Shown: positions 11,801-21,939 of the stretch, piece after piece
Numbering within the stretch: the stretch's first letter is position 1
How the letters are laid out: the number at the start of each line of letters is the position of its first letter
Source: Sabethes cyaneus
Taxonomy: Eukaryota > Arthropoda > Insecta > Diptera > Culicidae
Direction: 5' to 3'
Length of the DNA: 64,000 nucleotides
NCBI RefSeq assembly: GCF_943734655.1
Contig: NC_071355.1
Span: forward strand, 199,968,939-200,032,938
Notes under the pieces: model-generated
The model's database searches: none
What the model was told of the DNA's origin: nothing
The model's input: only the letters and a program-made list of their open reading frames with translations
Program-made: the position numbers and the translations under genes

Positions 11801-12614
11801 ATTTTACTCGTTCAATAGTTATCAAATAACACTATAAGCGTATCCCTAGAATTTCGCTAGACAACGCTATTTTGACCCAGATAATTATTTCTATTTTCAG
11901 CCACTCGTATAAGTAAACTGATGCTGTATGTTTAAGTATATTATTGTAATTTCTAACATCCAATAGGAGCAAAGTAATTGCCAAGCGCTTTAGTTCGCCA
12001 GTAACCGACAAGTAAATGTTCTGTAAACGTAAGCTTCTTTTTATTGAGCAATACAGGTACAACCAAGTAGTATGGTTAGATATTAACAGCTTTCATTTTA
12101 TTTTCTAATTAACATGACAATAACTCAGAAATCGTTTCGCGGCAGTAATTTCTTTAAACTTAATTACACTCTTCATTCTCTCACTCTGCTGGACCCGCAA
12201 GTCGATTGCTGACTGCCCTATGAGTGAATGCGCACTCTTTTAAGTGGTTACCTAGAAGAAGAAAAAAAACCCTACACGACAATCCTCCATCGACGAACAT
12301 CCTCCCGCAATATAACTCGCGGCAGCAGGTCCATTCGAAATCACTAGAATTTGAATGTCGGTCGATACGTAGGTACGAGAAGGGTCACAGCACAGATGAC
12401 AGATAGTAGAGGAGCGCGGTTGGAGCTAGTCGTTCGCTCGCGTCCAATCTAGAGGTCCAATGGAAATTATATTGCATCTTATGGTCCACACAGACAGGCA
12501 CATGGCTCAGCACAGAGTGCTGAAGTTGAAACACTTGGTCAATTTAATTTGTTTTTGCTGTTACTATTTTTTTTCTTTTCCTTTCTTGCATACACACTAT
12601 GTGGCTGCATACAG
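8806..12614. other. 3.8 kb with no recognised gene or repeat
   Basis: Only short open frames, none with a family I recognise and none with a convincing start plus codon bias. A moderately GC-rich patch lies near 9480-9610. It may be unique intergenic or intronic DNA. Confidence 0.45.
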
Positions 12615-12621
12615 CGACGAC

Positions 12622-12653
<32 letters not shown>

Positions 12654-12656
12654 CGA
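12615..12656. repeat. CGA/GAC trinucleotide microsatellite
   Basis: About fourteen CGA units with two A-for-G interruptions. Both overlapping frames give runs of Asp or Arg and are not credible proteins. Confidence 0.9.
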
Positions 12657-14469
12657 AGCTTTTATTTTAATTTTATTTTGTTGTTCATTTCTTTTGGTTT
12701 CATTTTCTTCGGTCTGGTCTCGCGATTGGGTTTGATCCGTCGGTTATCTGGGTGTGAACGCAGTAGGGTGCATCTTTTTTTACTTCAAATCATTAAGTTA
12801 TCGAAATTTACAATTAGATTTTTAAACTTAACTCACGACGCTTTAAAGTAACTAGATTTAACAGAAATAATCATCAACTTATGAACTATGTATTAGTTTC
12901 ATATGCGATTGAAGTCTACCAAGTCCTCCAGTTGTTCACGATTCCATATTTGCATGTTAGGATGTTCATACCGTTGGAAAGTCAAGATATGTCAGAAAAT
13001 ACACTTTTAAATCAATCAGGGAATTTCAAATACAATCGCAGACATTTTAGTCACCGGGTCAGAGATTGTAATCTTGCTCAGATAATAAATTTAAATGCAT
13101 TGGAGAAAACACAGTGATAATCGCTCTCAGAATCAAGAGGTCACTAGACTAAAGCTACTAATGGTTTCATATTACTTCCTTGTGGTACTCCCAAGAAGTT
13201 TATGATGCATTGCGATTCGTGACTAATTATTTTTACGAAAAGTTTAAGTGCGTCAACGAAATAAGTATTGGAAGTTGCCAGAGTATGATGCTCCAGTCAA
13301 TATATTAAACGGATTCTAGAAGTGTGTGTTTAAGGGAACGTTTTTTTCTTTCAACAGGTCTTTATAATGACGTTAAGGGGAAACCGAAAGATGTTAGTGC
13401 GTTAAACACTGTACTGTACATCTCATGTATTCGTTAAAAACCTAAACGTTTATTTGAATATTGCATTAGTTCGTAATATATGTCAAGTAGTGGAGCTTGT
13501 AAACATAAACAAAACTAATCCACAGCAAACTACCGACTACGAACCTCCCGAAACATGGTTTGTTTTCTTTATTAAGGCATGCTGATTCATTCAAAATTTG
13601 CAGCAGCAACCGAATAATGCATAGGATCATCAATAGCATGGTAAATTATTCCGTTAGCATTGGAGGTCGGTTTTTGATTCTTGAACAGCTTTTCGTTTGT
13701 TTACTTACTAAGCTTGTCGATGTAGTGAAAGCTGAAAGTTCTTTAAAAGCTCATTGATGTGGCGAAACTTTAATATCGTGTTGCTGGTTTTGTTCGGAAA
13801 TCGCTAGTGCAACGAAATATGTGCGCAACTAAATATCTCTTGACTAATTCCAGGTTATACACTGGTCGACTTTCTGAACACGTGATGAAAGATATGATCA
13901 GTTAAATTTATTTTCAATTAGCAATTATTTTTTGCTGAGCGTTTGTTATATAGCGAATCGATAAATGGAATGACAAGTTTTAGGAAATTATAACAGCACT
14001 GGAAGCACTGACGTGGCGATAGCGTGCCCGGTTAATAGACGCATTTTTAAGGCGCAAAATAAGACATGTATCAAACGGTAGCCATTTTTTCGGACATTTT
14101 CGAGTTGCTTTCGGTTGCCCCTTAATCAGGACATTAGCGTTACTAGAAGCGGTAGAAGCTACTCTTTAGTACTCTTTAAGCCAAGGCGAAAGTCGCTTCG
14201 TTGAAAGTCCTGTCAGTTCCATGACTGGAGCTACAAGGTGCGCTCATGGGAACGATACCAGCGAACACCATTTCTGAATGTCACTCCCTGACTATAAAAC
14301 GGAGATTTTTGTGGACTGATCTGTGCTAATCTGGATTAAATATATCGGAGATATATTGGAGATATCAGCAGTTTGTTATCCTTAGATTGGGAGGAATATT
14401 GAAACTACACATATACCGTCGACGGAAAACGCTGCAGATGGTGGCTCGTGGTTCCGGAGTTCCTCCATC
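12657..14469. other. 1.8 kb with nothing recognised
   Basis: AT-rich, short frames only, no repeat ends identified before the hAT-type MITE. Confidence 0.45.
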
Positions 14470-14477
14470 TTCTAGAA

Positions 14478-14600
14478 CAGCGGTTCCCAAATGGGGGTAC
14501 GCGAACCCCCAGGGGTTCGCCAAAACTTTAGTTCGGTGCAGAGTAGTATAGGGAAATCCGTCAGGGGGTACGCGAACCGAAAAAAGGTTGGGAACCGCTG
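14478..14600. mobile_element. 123-bp hAT-type MITE, perfect 8-bp target repeat
   Basis: The ends are CAGCGGTTCCCAA and TTGGGAACCGCTG, the usual hAT CAG...CTG pattern with a GGTTCCCAA core. TTCTAGAA flanks both sides exactly (14470-14477 and 14601-14608), fitting the 8-bp duplication made by hAT transposases. Inside, a second inverted pair based on GGGGGTACGCGAAC occurs near 14492 and 14565. The duplicated site is itself a palindrome. No coding capacity. Confidence 0.9.
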
Positions 14601-14608
14601 TTCTAGAA

Positions 14609-15080
14609 GAACAGTGGCTGAAAGTATCACTGGAGGAGAAAAATGTGTTGACGAATTATACCTCTTATGGTACACCGAAATATTTCCAGAAAGATATCAA
14701 TTGCTTTATTTAGCACCCAGTAAACCATTTGGTTTGTATATCTCGATTGCAACTGAGGTATACGAAATCATATCTGAACGAAAAAGTTATATTTCACGCC
14801 ATATAAGAACATATATGTACCAGAGTGGAGGCGATATACGTGCGAAAGTTTTGACAACTATTTGTAATTCTATTTTGCGCAGTTTTTATAACACGCAACT
14901 AAATACTTCTTAATATATGATTAAGATATAATCAAATATTGCAATTGTCTATCCTGCTTTATAATTCACAGTCATGAATTGTATATTGACATACTCTAAT
15001 CATTATACAATTCCAATGTGAAATTGACATGAAAACGATTTAATGTAAACTTTCTATTACGATTTTGTGTTATCTGGGCA
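14609..15080. other. Unassigned, with a short open frame
   Basis: A plus-strand frame runs on from the MITE to 14913, but its first third is transposon DNA and the rest matches nothing I know. I do not call it a gene. Confidence 0.4.
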
Positions 15081-15099
15081 GGTTTTAAAAGTGGGAACG

Positions 15100-15360
15100 C
15101 TTGCTAAGATGCAACAGAAATCGAAGATATGCAACGAAGTCCGAAACGTTCATCAATATGAATACTGAATGGGTTTTCAAGCCGTCTTCAGCTCCACACT
15201 TCGGAGGGATTTGGGAGCGCGTTGTGCGGAGTGTCAAAACAGCGCTCAACAGTCTGTCCAGCTCACGGAATATCAGACGACAAGATGCTGTCGACGGTGA
15301 TCGTAGAAGCAGATTCCATGGTAAGCGTCGCACGCCTAATAAGGGAGTTGTGGTGTTTCC
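15100..15360 (+). pseudogene. BEL/Pao integrase fragment
   Basis: Across one frameshift the plus strand reads MNTEWVFKPSSAPHFGGIWE then RVVRSVKTALNSL. This is the integrase core end typical of BEL/Pao LTR retrotransposons (W.FNPPSAPH.GG.WE..VRS.K). After the frameshift comes MLSTVIVEADSMV, which fits the following VL.E.E..VNSRPL block. The final catalytic Glu region is present but the enzyme is broken and no LTRs, protease or RT are nearby. It is a short relic left by deletion. Confidence 0.75.
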
Positions 15361-15365
15361 TTTTT

Positions 15366-15530
15366 ATCCAGTCCGCTGTGGTTCAAAGTTTCACTAATAT
15401 GTGCAATCCAATGGACATGGGGGAAAAGTGTGGTTCGAATCCGGTTATAATTGGCTCACATCATAGCTTGGTTCGATTCGCGGACCTCGCAGCTTGGGTA
15501 AAAAGAAACGTTATACAAACTTAAAAAGCG
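15366..15530 (+). repeat. tRNA-like repeat fragment
   Basis: Contains GTGGTTCGAATCCGGTTATA, including a perfect polymerase III B-box-like GGTTCGAATCC. It continues with ATAGCTTGGTTCGA and a GTAAAAAGAAACG run. The same segment occurs inside the TIR element at 19.49-20.00 kb and in the partial copy at 60.42 kb. It follows directly on the BEL/Pao relic. Confidence 0.5.
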
Positions 15531-15892
15531 CTACTTTGATAACCCTCCTTTACCTAATTTTCCGCTTTTTCCCCTTCACGCCTCGTCTCTTCTGAGATAC
15601 TATGAACGTCAAACTTTGTTTGAGTACGTTCTTCTACCGTTCTCCGCAGATTTGAGCATTATTTGAGCATCACGCTTTCTAAGGTACTTCCCAAGCGAAG
15701 ACTTCAAATTGGTCTAGGTCGATAAGACGTAGTAGTTTACGCTCGAGTGTGAATTACCAACAACAATAACAGCAACAAGACATCGAACCTCCACTGCAAA
15801 ATAAGCCACACCTTTTTTTCATCGTCATCCATTCTACATGTTTCGAGCGAGACGAGCGGCAGTAGCAGCAGCAGTGAATGAGAAGATTCTAT

Positions 15893-16213
15893 CTATACCT
15901 ATAAAAAATGATTTCTGTCTGTCTGTCCGTCTGTTCCTTTTAGAATCGAAAACTACTGAACCGATCGGCGTAAAACTTTGCATGTAGGGGTTTTTGGGGC
16001 CAGGGAAGGTTCTTATGATGGTTAGAGACCCCTCCCCCCACTAAAAGAGGGGGCTCCCATACAAATGAAACATAAATTTCTGCATAACTCGAGAACTAAT
16101 CAAGCAAATGAAGCAAAATTTTACATGTGGGTATTTTTAGAGACAAGAATTTTTTATATGGTGAATTGAGACCCCTCCCCACTTTAGGAGGGGGGCTCCT
16201 ATACAAATGAAAT
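15893..16213 (+). mobile_element. Helitron-like repeat, left part
   Basis: Starts TCTATACCTATAAAAAATG, then TCTGTCTGTC, then a segment coding-like in look but noncoding (AAAACTACTGAACCGATCGG). It is followed by monomers with CATAACTCGAGAACTAATCAA and C-run/G-run blocks. This start and the ACTGAACCGAT block resemble non-autonomous Helitrons in insects as I remember them. The repeat is interrupted at 16213 by a SINE and resumes at 16700. Confidence 0.5.
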
Positions 16214-16699
16214 GGGAGGCTCCGTAGCCGCAAGGTTATCGAGTCTGCTTTGACAAGCGAGTGGTCTTGGGTTCGAATCTTAGTAGAATCAAGCCATTCG
16301 ATGTCAAGTGACTTTAGCATGGGTTTATTCTCAGGCCCCTCCATATACCCTTCTTTCATGCTGAATTCTATATATTTACCCACTGAAGCCTCCTGACAGT
16401 GCAAATGTCTCTCCTATAGTTAAGTGTACTGGTCAGAGGTACGAATGAGTCTTCGCCAGGGACGGCTATAATATGGGATAATACTGGCAGTGAGGAATAA
16501 GTGGGTAAAGTAGATCAAGCTTTGAAGAAAAGGTAAACCCCAATACACATAAGCACGCATAAATTTAATAAGCATATCGCTCACTCAATAGCGATTATAG
16601 CAAAAAGAAATGCAGTGCAGGTCATACAGCAAACACTCGGGCGATATCACAATAGATCAACTATACTGGTCGCAGTAATGAGTCCACACATGGAAAAAA
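16214..16699 (+). mobile_element. 486-bp tRNA-derived SINE with 13-bp target repeat
   Basis: The element begins GGGAGGCTCCGTAGCCGCAA. It has an A-box-like GTAGCCGCAAGGTTATCGAG and a B box in GGGTTCGAATCTTAG near 16270, and it ends in GGAAAAAAA. The host sequence ATACAAATGAAAT appears exactly on both sides (16201-16213 and 16700-16712). That is the signature of target-primed insertion by LINE machinery. A diverged relative lies at 24.03-24.45 kb. It has no coding capacity and would be transcribed by polymerase III. Confidence 0.85.
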
Positions 16700-17050
16700 A
16701 TACAAATGAAATACAAATTTCCTCATAACTCGAAAACTAATTAATCAAATGGAACCATATTTGACATGTGGGTGTTTTTGGAGGCATGAATTTTTTTATG
16801 ATGAATTAGGACCCCTTACCTTTTTAGGAAGTCTGTCGATAAAGAAGGGTAATGTCTAAAGACGGTATAAACCCATGGCTTTGCTTTTTACCTTTTTAGG
16901 AGGAGAGCTCCCATGCAAATGAAATACAAATTTCCTCATAACTCGAGAATTAATTAATCAAATGGAACCATATTTGGCATGTGGGTGTTTTTGGAGGCAT
17001 GAATTTTTTCCATGATGAATTAGGACCCCTATCCCTTTTTAGGAGGGGGA
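16700..17050 (+). mobile_element. Helitron-like repeat, right part
   Basis: Two more monomers of about 150-190 bp, each with ATACAAATTTCCTCATAACT, AATTAATCAAATGGAACCAT and GGGTGTTTTTGGAGGCATGA. They continue the array broken by the SINE. The right terminus is not evident; the monomers stop at a GGAGGGGGAC run. Confidence 0.5.
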
Positions 17051-17483
17051 CAATACGGTTTTCTCCACACTGTTATCCGCCAGTGCCCAAGCAAAACACA
17101 TATGCAGCCCCTCACTGGTTGAGCACTTGCTGCCGACGGACTTGCGGACCAAACCCGTTGTTTTAGGAATAAAAATGAAGAGTTCAATTGTTATCCGCAA
17201 GTGCCTGAACAAAACACACTTTTTCCGACGGCTTCTCGCTTGCGGCACCGTTCCTGTTCGTTCAGGTCAAGACATATTTGCTTATGTCGCAACACAGCTT
17301 GGAAGTCATTTCGTTCATTCGCGAGGAGTCAAGCACGGCTACGACAGTAGTCGTATACCTGAAAAAGATACATGACGAGAGCACTGTCTCAGTGTTACCC
17401 ACGTTTGTTTGTCTCACTGTTTTCGGCAGGTTTTTTATTATAAAAAAAGTGAAATAGTAGTATTAGCATTGTTTATTGTTTAC
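17051..17483. other. Unassigned spacer
   Basis: Two related blocks with TTATCCGC(C/A)AGTGCC and AACAAAACACA lie at about 17073 and 17190, suggesting a small internal duplication. The open frame across them is not recognised. Confidence 0.4.
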
Positions 17484-18638
17484 TAACGGGTGGCAACTAA
17501 AATTTTGGAACTTTTTCGCGGCCCAACAAACGAGCTAAGAGAGAAATGAGAGTATGCATGTTCCTTTTGTTAATATTTTTTGTTTTGTTTATGCTTGGCC
17601 AGTTTTGCTAAAAATGGTGTCAGAACAAGAAGCATTTCGGAAGCGCGTTGTACACTTCTACGAACTGCAACAGAAATCTCGCCAAAAAGTATACGGTACA
17701 TTTAAAAAGCAAATATGTTGCGGCTTCGACTATTTACCATATCCTAAGATGCCCAACAACTATTCGTAAGCAAGATAGTGGAAGATCAGCCAAAATTATG
17801 GACGCGGAAGGCATCGTTCATTTTCTAATTTCTTCAACAACAAGCCCTCTGGTTTGACTATCAATTAAGATGCACCAGACGAATGTTTGAAGAAAATTTT
17901 GATCCCGTTTCTACAAAAACATGCAGATGGACAATACGTGTTTTGGCCGGATAGAGCATCATCGCATTACGCAAAAAAAAAACACAATCGTTTTTGAATA
18001 CCAATTCGATCCCATTTTTACCCAAAAACCACGGCCCGAAAAATCTGTCTCAGTGCGTCTAATCGATGATTTCTCGCGAAACTTTTCAAAAGGACCTGAG
18101 TAACATTGAGAGAATCTCTTTGATATGCCTCTCTTTCGATTATTACGGTGACATAAATGCATTGTTTCGAAAATTTTCTTAACTATTAGTTAAATGGTAA
18201 CGTTAGCAACCGATTAATGCAAAGCTGTTGTCTTGAAGTGCATTTGCATCGCCGTGGCAAGCGAAAGAGAAGAGACACAAAGAAAATCTCTCATTATTAC
18301 TTAGGTCCTTTTGAAAAGTTACGCGATATTTCATCGAGATTTTGAGTTCCTTCGTGTACAAAAATAACTGAAGAGCCACGAATTGCAAACAGTTGATTGG
18401 TAGAATCAAGAGATGCATTCGCAAAGTTGACATGACGGCCGTACAACGCTTCTGTTTCGACGTCAAACGAAAGCTACGCCGAACAGCCGATTACGGACAG
18501 TTTTCAAATGTACACTAATTTTTTCAACAATGGATAATGTTTCTTTACTTTCGGTAAATCAGATCTTCTTCATGTATCTTTATCTTTTTTATTGACAGCT
18601 TGAGAAAAAAATTCCAAAATGTTAGTTGCCACCCGTTA
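17484..18638 (+). mobile_element. Dead Tc1/mariner element with intact ends
   Basis: Terminal inverted repeats ACGGGTGGCAACTAAAATTT (left) and the matching TAGTTGCCACCCGT (right) are flanked by TA, as expected for Tc1/mariner. Inside, the plus strand reads MVSEQEAFRKRVVHFY from 17613. The N-terminal helix-turn-helix follows with GRSAKIMDAEGI, then a deletion. Next come QYVFWPD (second catalytic Asp, near 17930-17950), SSHYAKK, and a decayed IDDF segment near 18060. The C-terminal end, TAVQRFCFDVKRKLRRTADY, is near 18432-18495. The first-Asp block is missing and there are frameshifts, so no enzyme can be made. A palindromic MITE sits inside at 18075-18326. Confidence 0.85.
18075..18326. mobile_element. 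Palindromic MITE nested in the mariner
   Basis: Arms at about 18075-18165 and 18235-18325 are inverted copies sharing CTTTTCAAAAGGACCT, AATGAGAGA and CTCTTTCG. It lies inside the transposase reading frame, so it arrived after that element. A single diverged arm of the same family appears at 20.38-20.48 kb. Confidence 0.75.
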
Positions 18639-18813
18639 CTTATTTATTTATTTAGCCTTAACGCAGCCGTGACTGTGATGGTAGTAGAACAGGAATGTTT
18701 ACGTATTTAGTCTCAACTGACTTCTCATTGAAGAGGAAAAGCGATCGAGAAAAGTAAAGTCAAATCCCTTTTATTTGACGGTTGTTCGAAATAAAACGAT
18801 ATATATTCCATAT

Positions 18814-19057
18814 AGGGTGCGGGAGGGTATTTTCAGCAGGTTTCTAAATTCAGCCTATTTGCCTTTTCTTTCGCCAATAAAAGTACTTTGCCGACATACA
18901 ATTTTAATATGTTATGGCTATTTTCTCAAGACTGTAAGTAATCTACTATTTTTTATTCAAAGAACGTCAAAACCACCTGTTCCTCCACTAGAACTAGGCC
19001 ATAGGCCGAAAAAATAGAAGCCATCGCTTAATGGGCTGAAAATACCCCCCGTGCCCT
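18814..19057. mobile_element. 244-bp MITE with AGGG...CCCT ends
   Basis: Left end AGGGTGCGGGAGGGTATTTT and right end AAAATACCCCCCGTGCCCT are inverted copies with a few mismatches, and the match continues inward as CAGC/GCTG. Direct duplication is unclear (TAT or TA). A short open frame crosses it but starts in flanking DNA and is not a credible gene. Confidence 0.7.
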
Positions 19058-19260
19058 ATCTTCAGACTTATCATAAAAACGTCTTCTTATAGCTTCAAAA
19101 GATTTAATCTACTTCAGCAACATTTGGAAACACTGAGATGAATGACTTTTTTTCGAGAGGGACTTTACTTTTCAATTCGGTTTGGCCATTTTTTCAGTAT
19201 TCTTTCCATTCTTCGACTACTTATAAATTCTCAATATGCAACCGATTGATTTTGCTGGCC

Positions 19261-19486
19261 TTTTGAAGGGGTTTATAGCGATTCTGGCCTTAATTTGGGA
19301 TCATTTTCTACTTTGACTTGCTCTGACCTTTTGAAAGAGTTTAGTGCGATTCTGAGTCTGACCTTAATTAGGTATCATTTTAGATTTTGGCTTTTCTGGC
19401 CATTTGAAGGGGTTTAGAGCGATTTTGATCTTAGACCAAACCTCGTGATTTTAGTCATGACCTTGAAATGCAGTCAGGCATATATT
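19261..19486 (+). repeat. Minisatellite, about 70-bp units
   Basis: About three units begin at roughly 19261, 19329 and 19402. Each has TTTGAA(G/A)GGGTTTA, GCGATTCTG or its variant, and CCTTAATT..G.ATCATTTT. The last unit is incomplete and runs up to the left end of the TIR element. Confidence 0.7.
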
Positions 19487-20001
19487 AATATTTTTTGAAA
19501 CGATGGTTCTACAATTGATGAAGGAACGGTAATCACCCCGCCAGTAACTCGTCCCGCCAGTAAACACAAAGTTAGATTAAACTTCTCGGTCGGTAATTTC
19601 TACAGTAGGTGGAGGAAGAGGCACAATTTGTGTCTAAAAATAGCCCAACCCATGTCGCTACATTAATAAGGGGGTTCAAAACCCCCTCAAAAGTCTCCTT
19701 TTGTCCAGCGCCTCTGTGGTTCATAGGTACACGGGTACCAGCGACCCACGTGCCCTGGCGGGTGTTGTGGGTACGAATCCGGTTATAATCTCAGATTATA
19801 GCTTGGTTCGACCCATGCACCTTCCAGTATTGGACAAAAGGTAGGAGTCGCAACGACAACTTGTTAAGCGTAGCTACCTATTACCCCTCCCCCCCTTCTT
19901 TCCTTTCCACTCTTTCCCCTCCATTTCCAAAAAATCATTCTTCATTACTTTCCCTTACCAATCCCTTCATCAATTTTAGAACCATCGTTTCAAAAAATAT
20001 T
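19487..20001. mobile_element. 515-bp TIR element carrying a tRNA-like core
   Basis: Ends are inverted repeats: AATATTTTTTGAAACGATGG then TTCTACAATTGATGAAGG at the left, answered by CCTTCATCAATTTTAGAACC and the rest at the right. The centre holds GGGTACGAATCCGGTTATAA, close to a polymerase III B box. It is followed by ATAGCTTGGTTCGACCC, also seen at 15.37 and 60.42 kb. An inner pair CTTTTGTCCA / TGGACAAAAG brackets that core. No protein coding capacity. Confidence 0.65.
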
Positions 20002-20075
20002 GATTCTGATCTTAATTAAGGATAATTTTCTATTGATTGATCATTCTAACAATATATACACCTTCCTTCTAACAA

Positions 20076-20163
20076 TAGGTCGTATGAATAAAAGAATTAG
20101 AGCAAACGCTCCCATAAGATTTACACGGGAAAAGCAAATAAACTGTTTTATTCATACGGCCTA
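20076..20163. mobile_element. 88-bp MITE with 18-bp TIRs
   Basis: TAGGTCGTATGAATAAAA at the left is matched by TTTTATTCATACGGCCTA at the right, one mismatch. TA is included at each end and could be the target duplication. No coding capacity. Confidence 0.8.
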
Positions 20164-20204
20164 ATATGTCAACCTTACGATGAATTATTGAAGATAGCTA
20201 GAGT

Positions 20205-20480
20205 TAGAGTGACAGCAGCTAGCTTCTGGCGTTAGTGGACATTAAATCATCCTTATACACTAGCGCCAAAAGCAAGTTGTTGTCTTGCTATGCTATTCGA
20301 GAAAGCAGTCTTCAGAGATAATTATCCAAGATTTCTCGGACAACATGTCAAGCAAAGCATCTGCTAGCTATTCGCTTAGAAAAATTGCGTTAAAATGCAT
20401 TGGTGTCGTCGTGATAAGTGTAAGAGAAGAGTCATGAAGATAATCTCTCATTTGCATAGTGGACCTTTTGATATGTTGCT
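20205..20480. repeat. Remnants of two MITE families
   Basis: Near 20215-20285 a hairpin AGCTTCTGGCGTTAGTG / CACTAGCGCCAAAAGC resembles the inner hairpin of the MITE at 4464-4790. Near 20380-20475, TGCATTGGTGTCGTCGTGAT, AATCTCTCAT and GGACCTTTTGA match one arm of the palindromic MITE at 18.1-18.3 kb. Confidence 0.55.
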
Positions 20481-21370
20481 CTTGATTTGATGTTTTGCCG
20501 ACGTTTCGATACTTTGTCTATTGTGTCTTTTTCAAGATTGGTATCGAAATAATTACAATAATTTTGAGATATATTACATATATCGGCACTGAACATATTA
20601 ACTTTTGTTTGATTGGGCGATTGCTTTGTAAAACGGTATAATAAATGCCTAGGGAAACTAATTTAAACGTTATTTTAAAAAATCAATAAAAAATCTGAAA
20701 CAATTTTATTAATAATTGCTTATTTATGTATTTTTCAGGTAAGTCACGTTTTTATTGCACAACAAACGATATCGAGTAAGTATTTTGAATAATCGTATTG
20801 TCTGCCGCCGTATGATACTCGTTGAAAACTTCGAGTCAAAATATATCATGTGATAAAGCTTCAGATTGCCTTAGCACGATTATCTTATTTATTCACATTC
20901 ACGTCGAGTATCATCTCAACTCTGAAGTACCACCCCATTCTCGAAAGCACACACAGGCTAAAGCAGTAACTTCACACTGCTACAAACCACAAACTGGTAC
21001 TGGAAGAACCGTCATATACCTGCTCGTCGTTTGGGCAAGATCAATGCATATGTTTTGGCCGACGACGATGATGGTAGCCGTAGCAGCAACCTCCTAGTAC
21101 CTACCGCCAGCGCACCGCACCAACCAGCACCACCAGTAGCATAAAAGCTTGACAAGCAACTTTTCCAACCCGCCGCTGCTGCTGCTGCTGGCTGGGGTTG
21201 TCTGTATTAGTACCTACACAATTCACATTCGATCGTGTCTTCTAGTCTCGTCGTTGGGTCGCAATCAACTATGGTGTGAGTGTGTTTTGCCAACTTTGCT
21301 TTGCTGGCTGGCTGGCTTGCCTGCTTGATCATCATGTTTTGATCCACACAGGTCCAACCTGGCCAGGCCA
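20481..21370. other. Unassigned, GC-rich towards the right
   Basis: No recognised coding region. Around 21060-21200 CTG/CAG-type triplets and GC content rise, which is often seen close to promoters, but no defined signal is provable. Confidence 0.4.
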
Positions 21371-21937
21371 GCCAGCGCCTCAGTTCAGTTCAACAGTTGA
21401 GTCCCCGACGATAAGCACACGTACTCGTTTTGTGTCGCTCGCCTCCTCACAAATTAGACGTTTGAGTTTTTTCAGGGTATTCTAAGGTCTGTTCAGGTCT
21501 CTGCTGGCACAGGAAAGTGCTGGCAATGACAAGCTGACTGCTCAGTTCCGTCGTAATCAATGCAATTTAATAGCGCTATTTCATAGTTTCGATGGTGCGG
21601 TATAGAAAAAAAAGTTTAATTTGCCCGAAAGACAACACGACCAAAATCGCGCCTGGCTCTCTCTGGTTCGAGTGTCTTTCTAAGTCGTGCATCAAATTTC
21701 CCCAGTTGTAAAGTGAAGTTTAACTGAAACTAGGAAATCAGTGATCGATGAAACTGGTGAAACGTAATAAAAGTGACGACTAATTATACGTATGTGTTAT
21801 ATGCAGAACTGTGCAAGTGATTAAAAACAAAAAAAAACAACAAAAAAGTTTTTTATATTGGAATATCTCTGAGTTATATGAGTTAATGCTGCACATAACT
21901 CTGAGCCGAACGACGATCCATAAAAAAAGTTGGTGAA
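21371..21937 (+). other. Possible noncoding 5' exon
   Basis: The sequence has initiator-like TCAGTT words near 21377. It then has a purine-rich stretch typical of insect 5' untranslated regions (GTGAAGTTTAACTGAAACTA, 21711-21730). It ends at a strong donor match GAA|GTAAGT with GT at 21938. No long open frame. The start is a guess; this is inference from composition and one splice site. Confidence 0.25.
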
Positions 21938-21939
21938 GT

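Noticed and set aside
12460..12851. Acidic or Arg-rich open frames
   Set aside because: They overlap each other across a CGA microsatellite and have no other protein-like feature.
14491..14913. 140-codon open frame
   Set aside because: It starts inside a hAT-type MITE, and the rest resembles nothing known.
20481..20560. Possible structured motif with CCGACGTTTCGATAC
   Set aside because: It recalls a widespread repeat motif, but I could not define ends, a fold or a second copy in the window.
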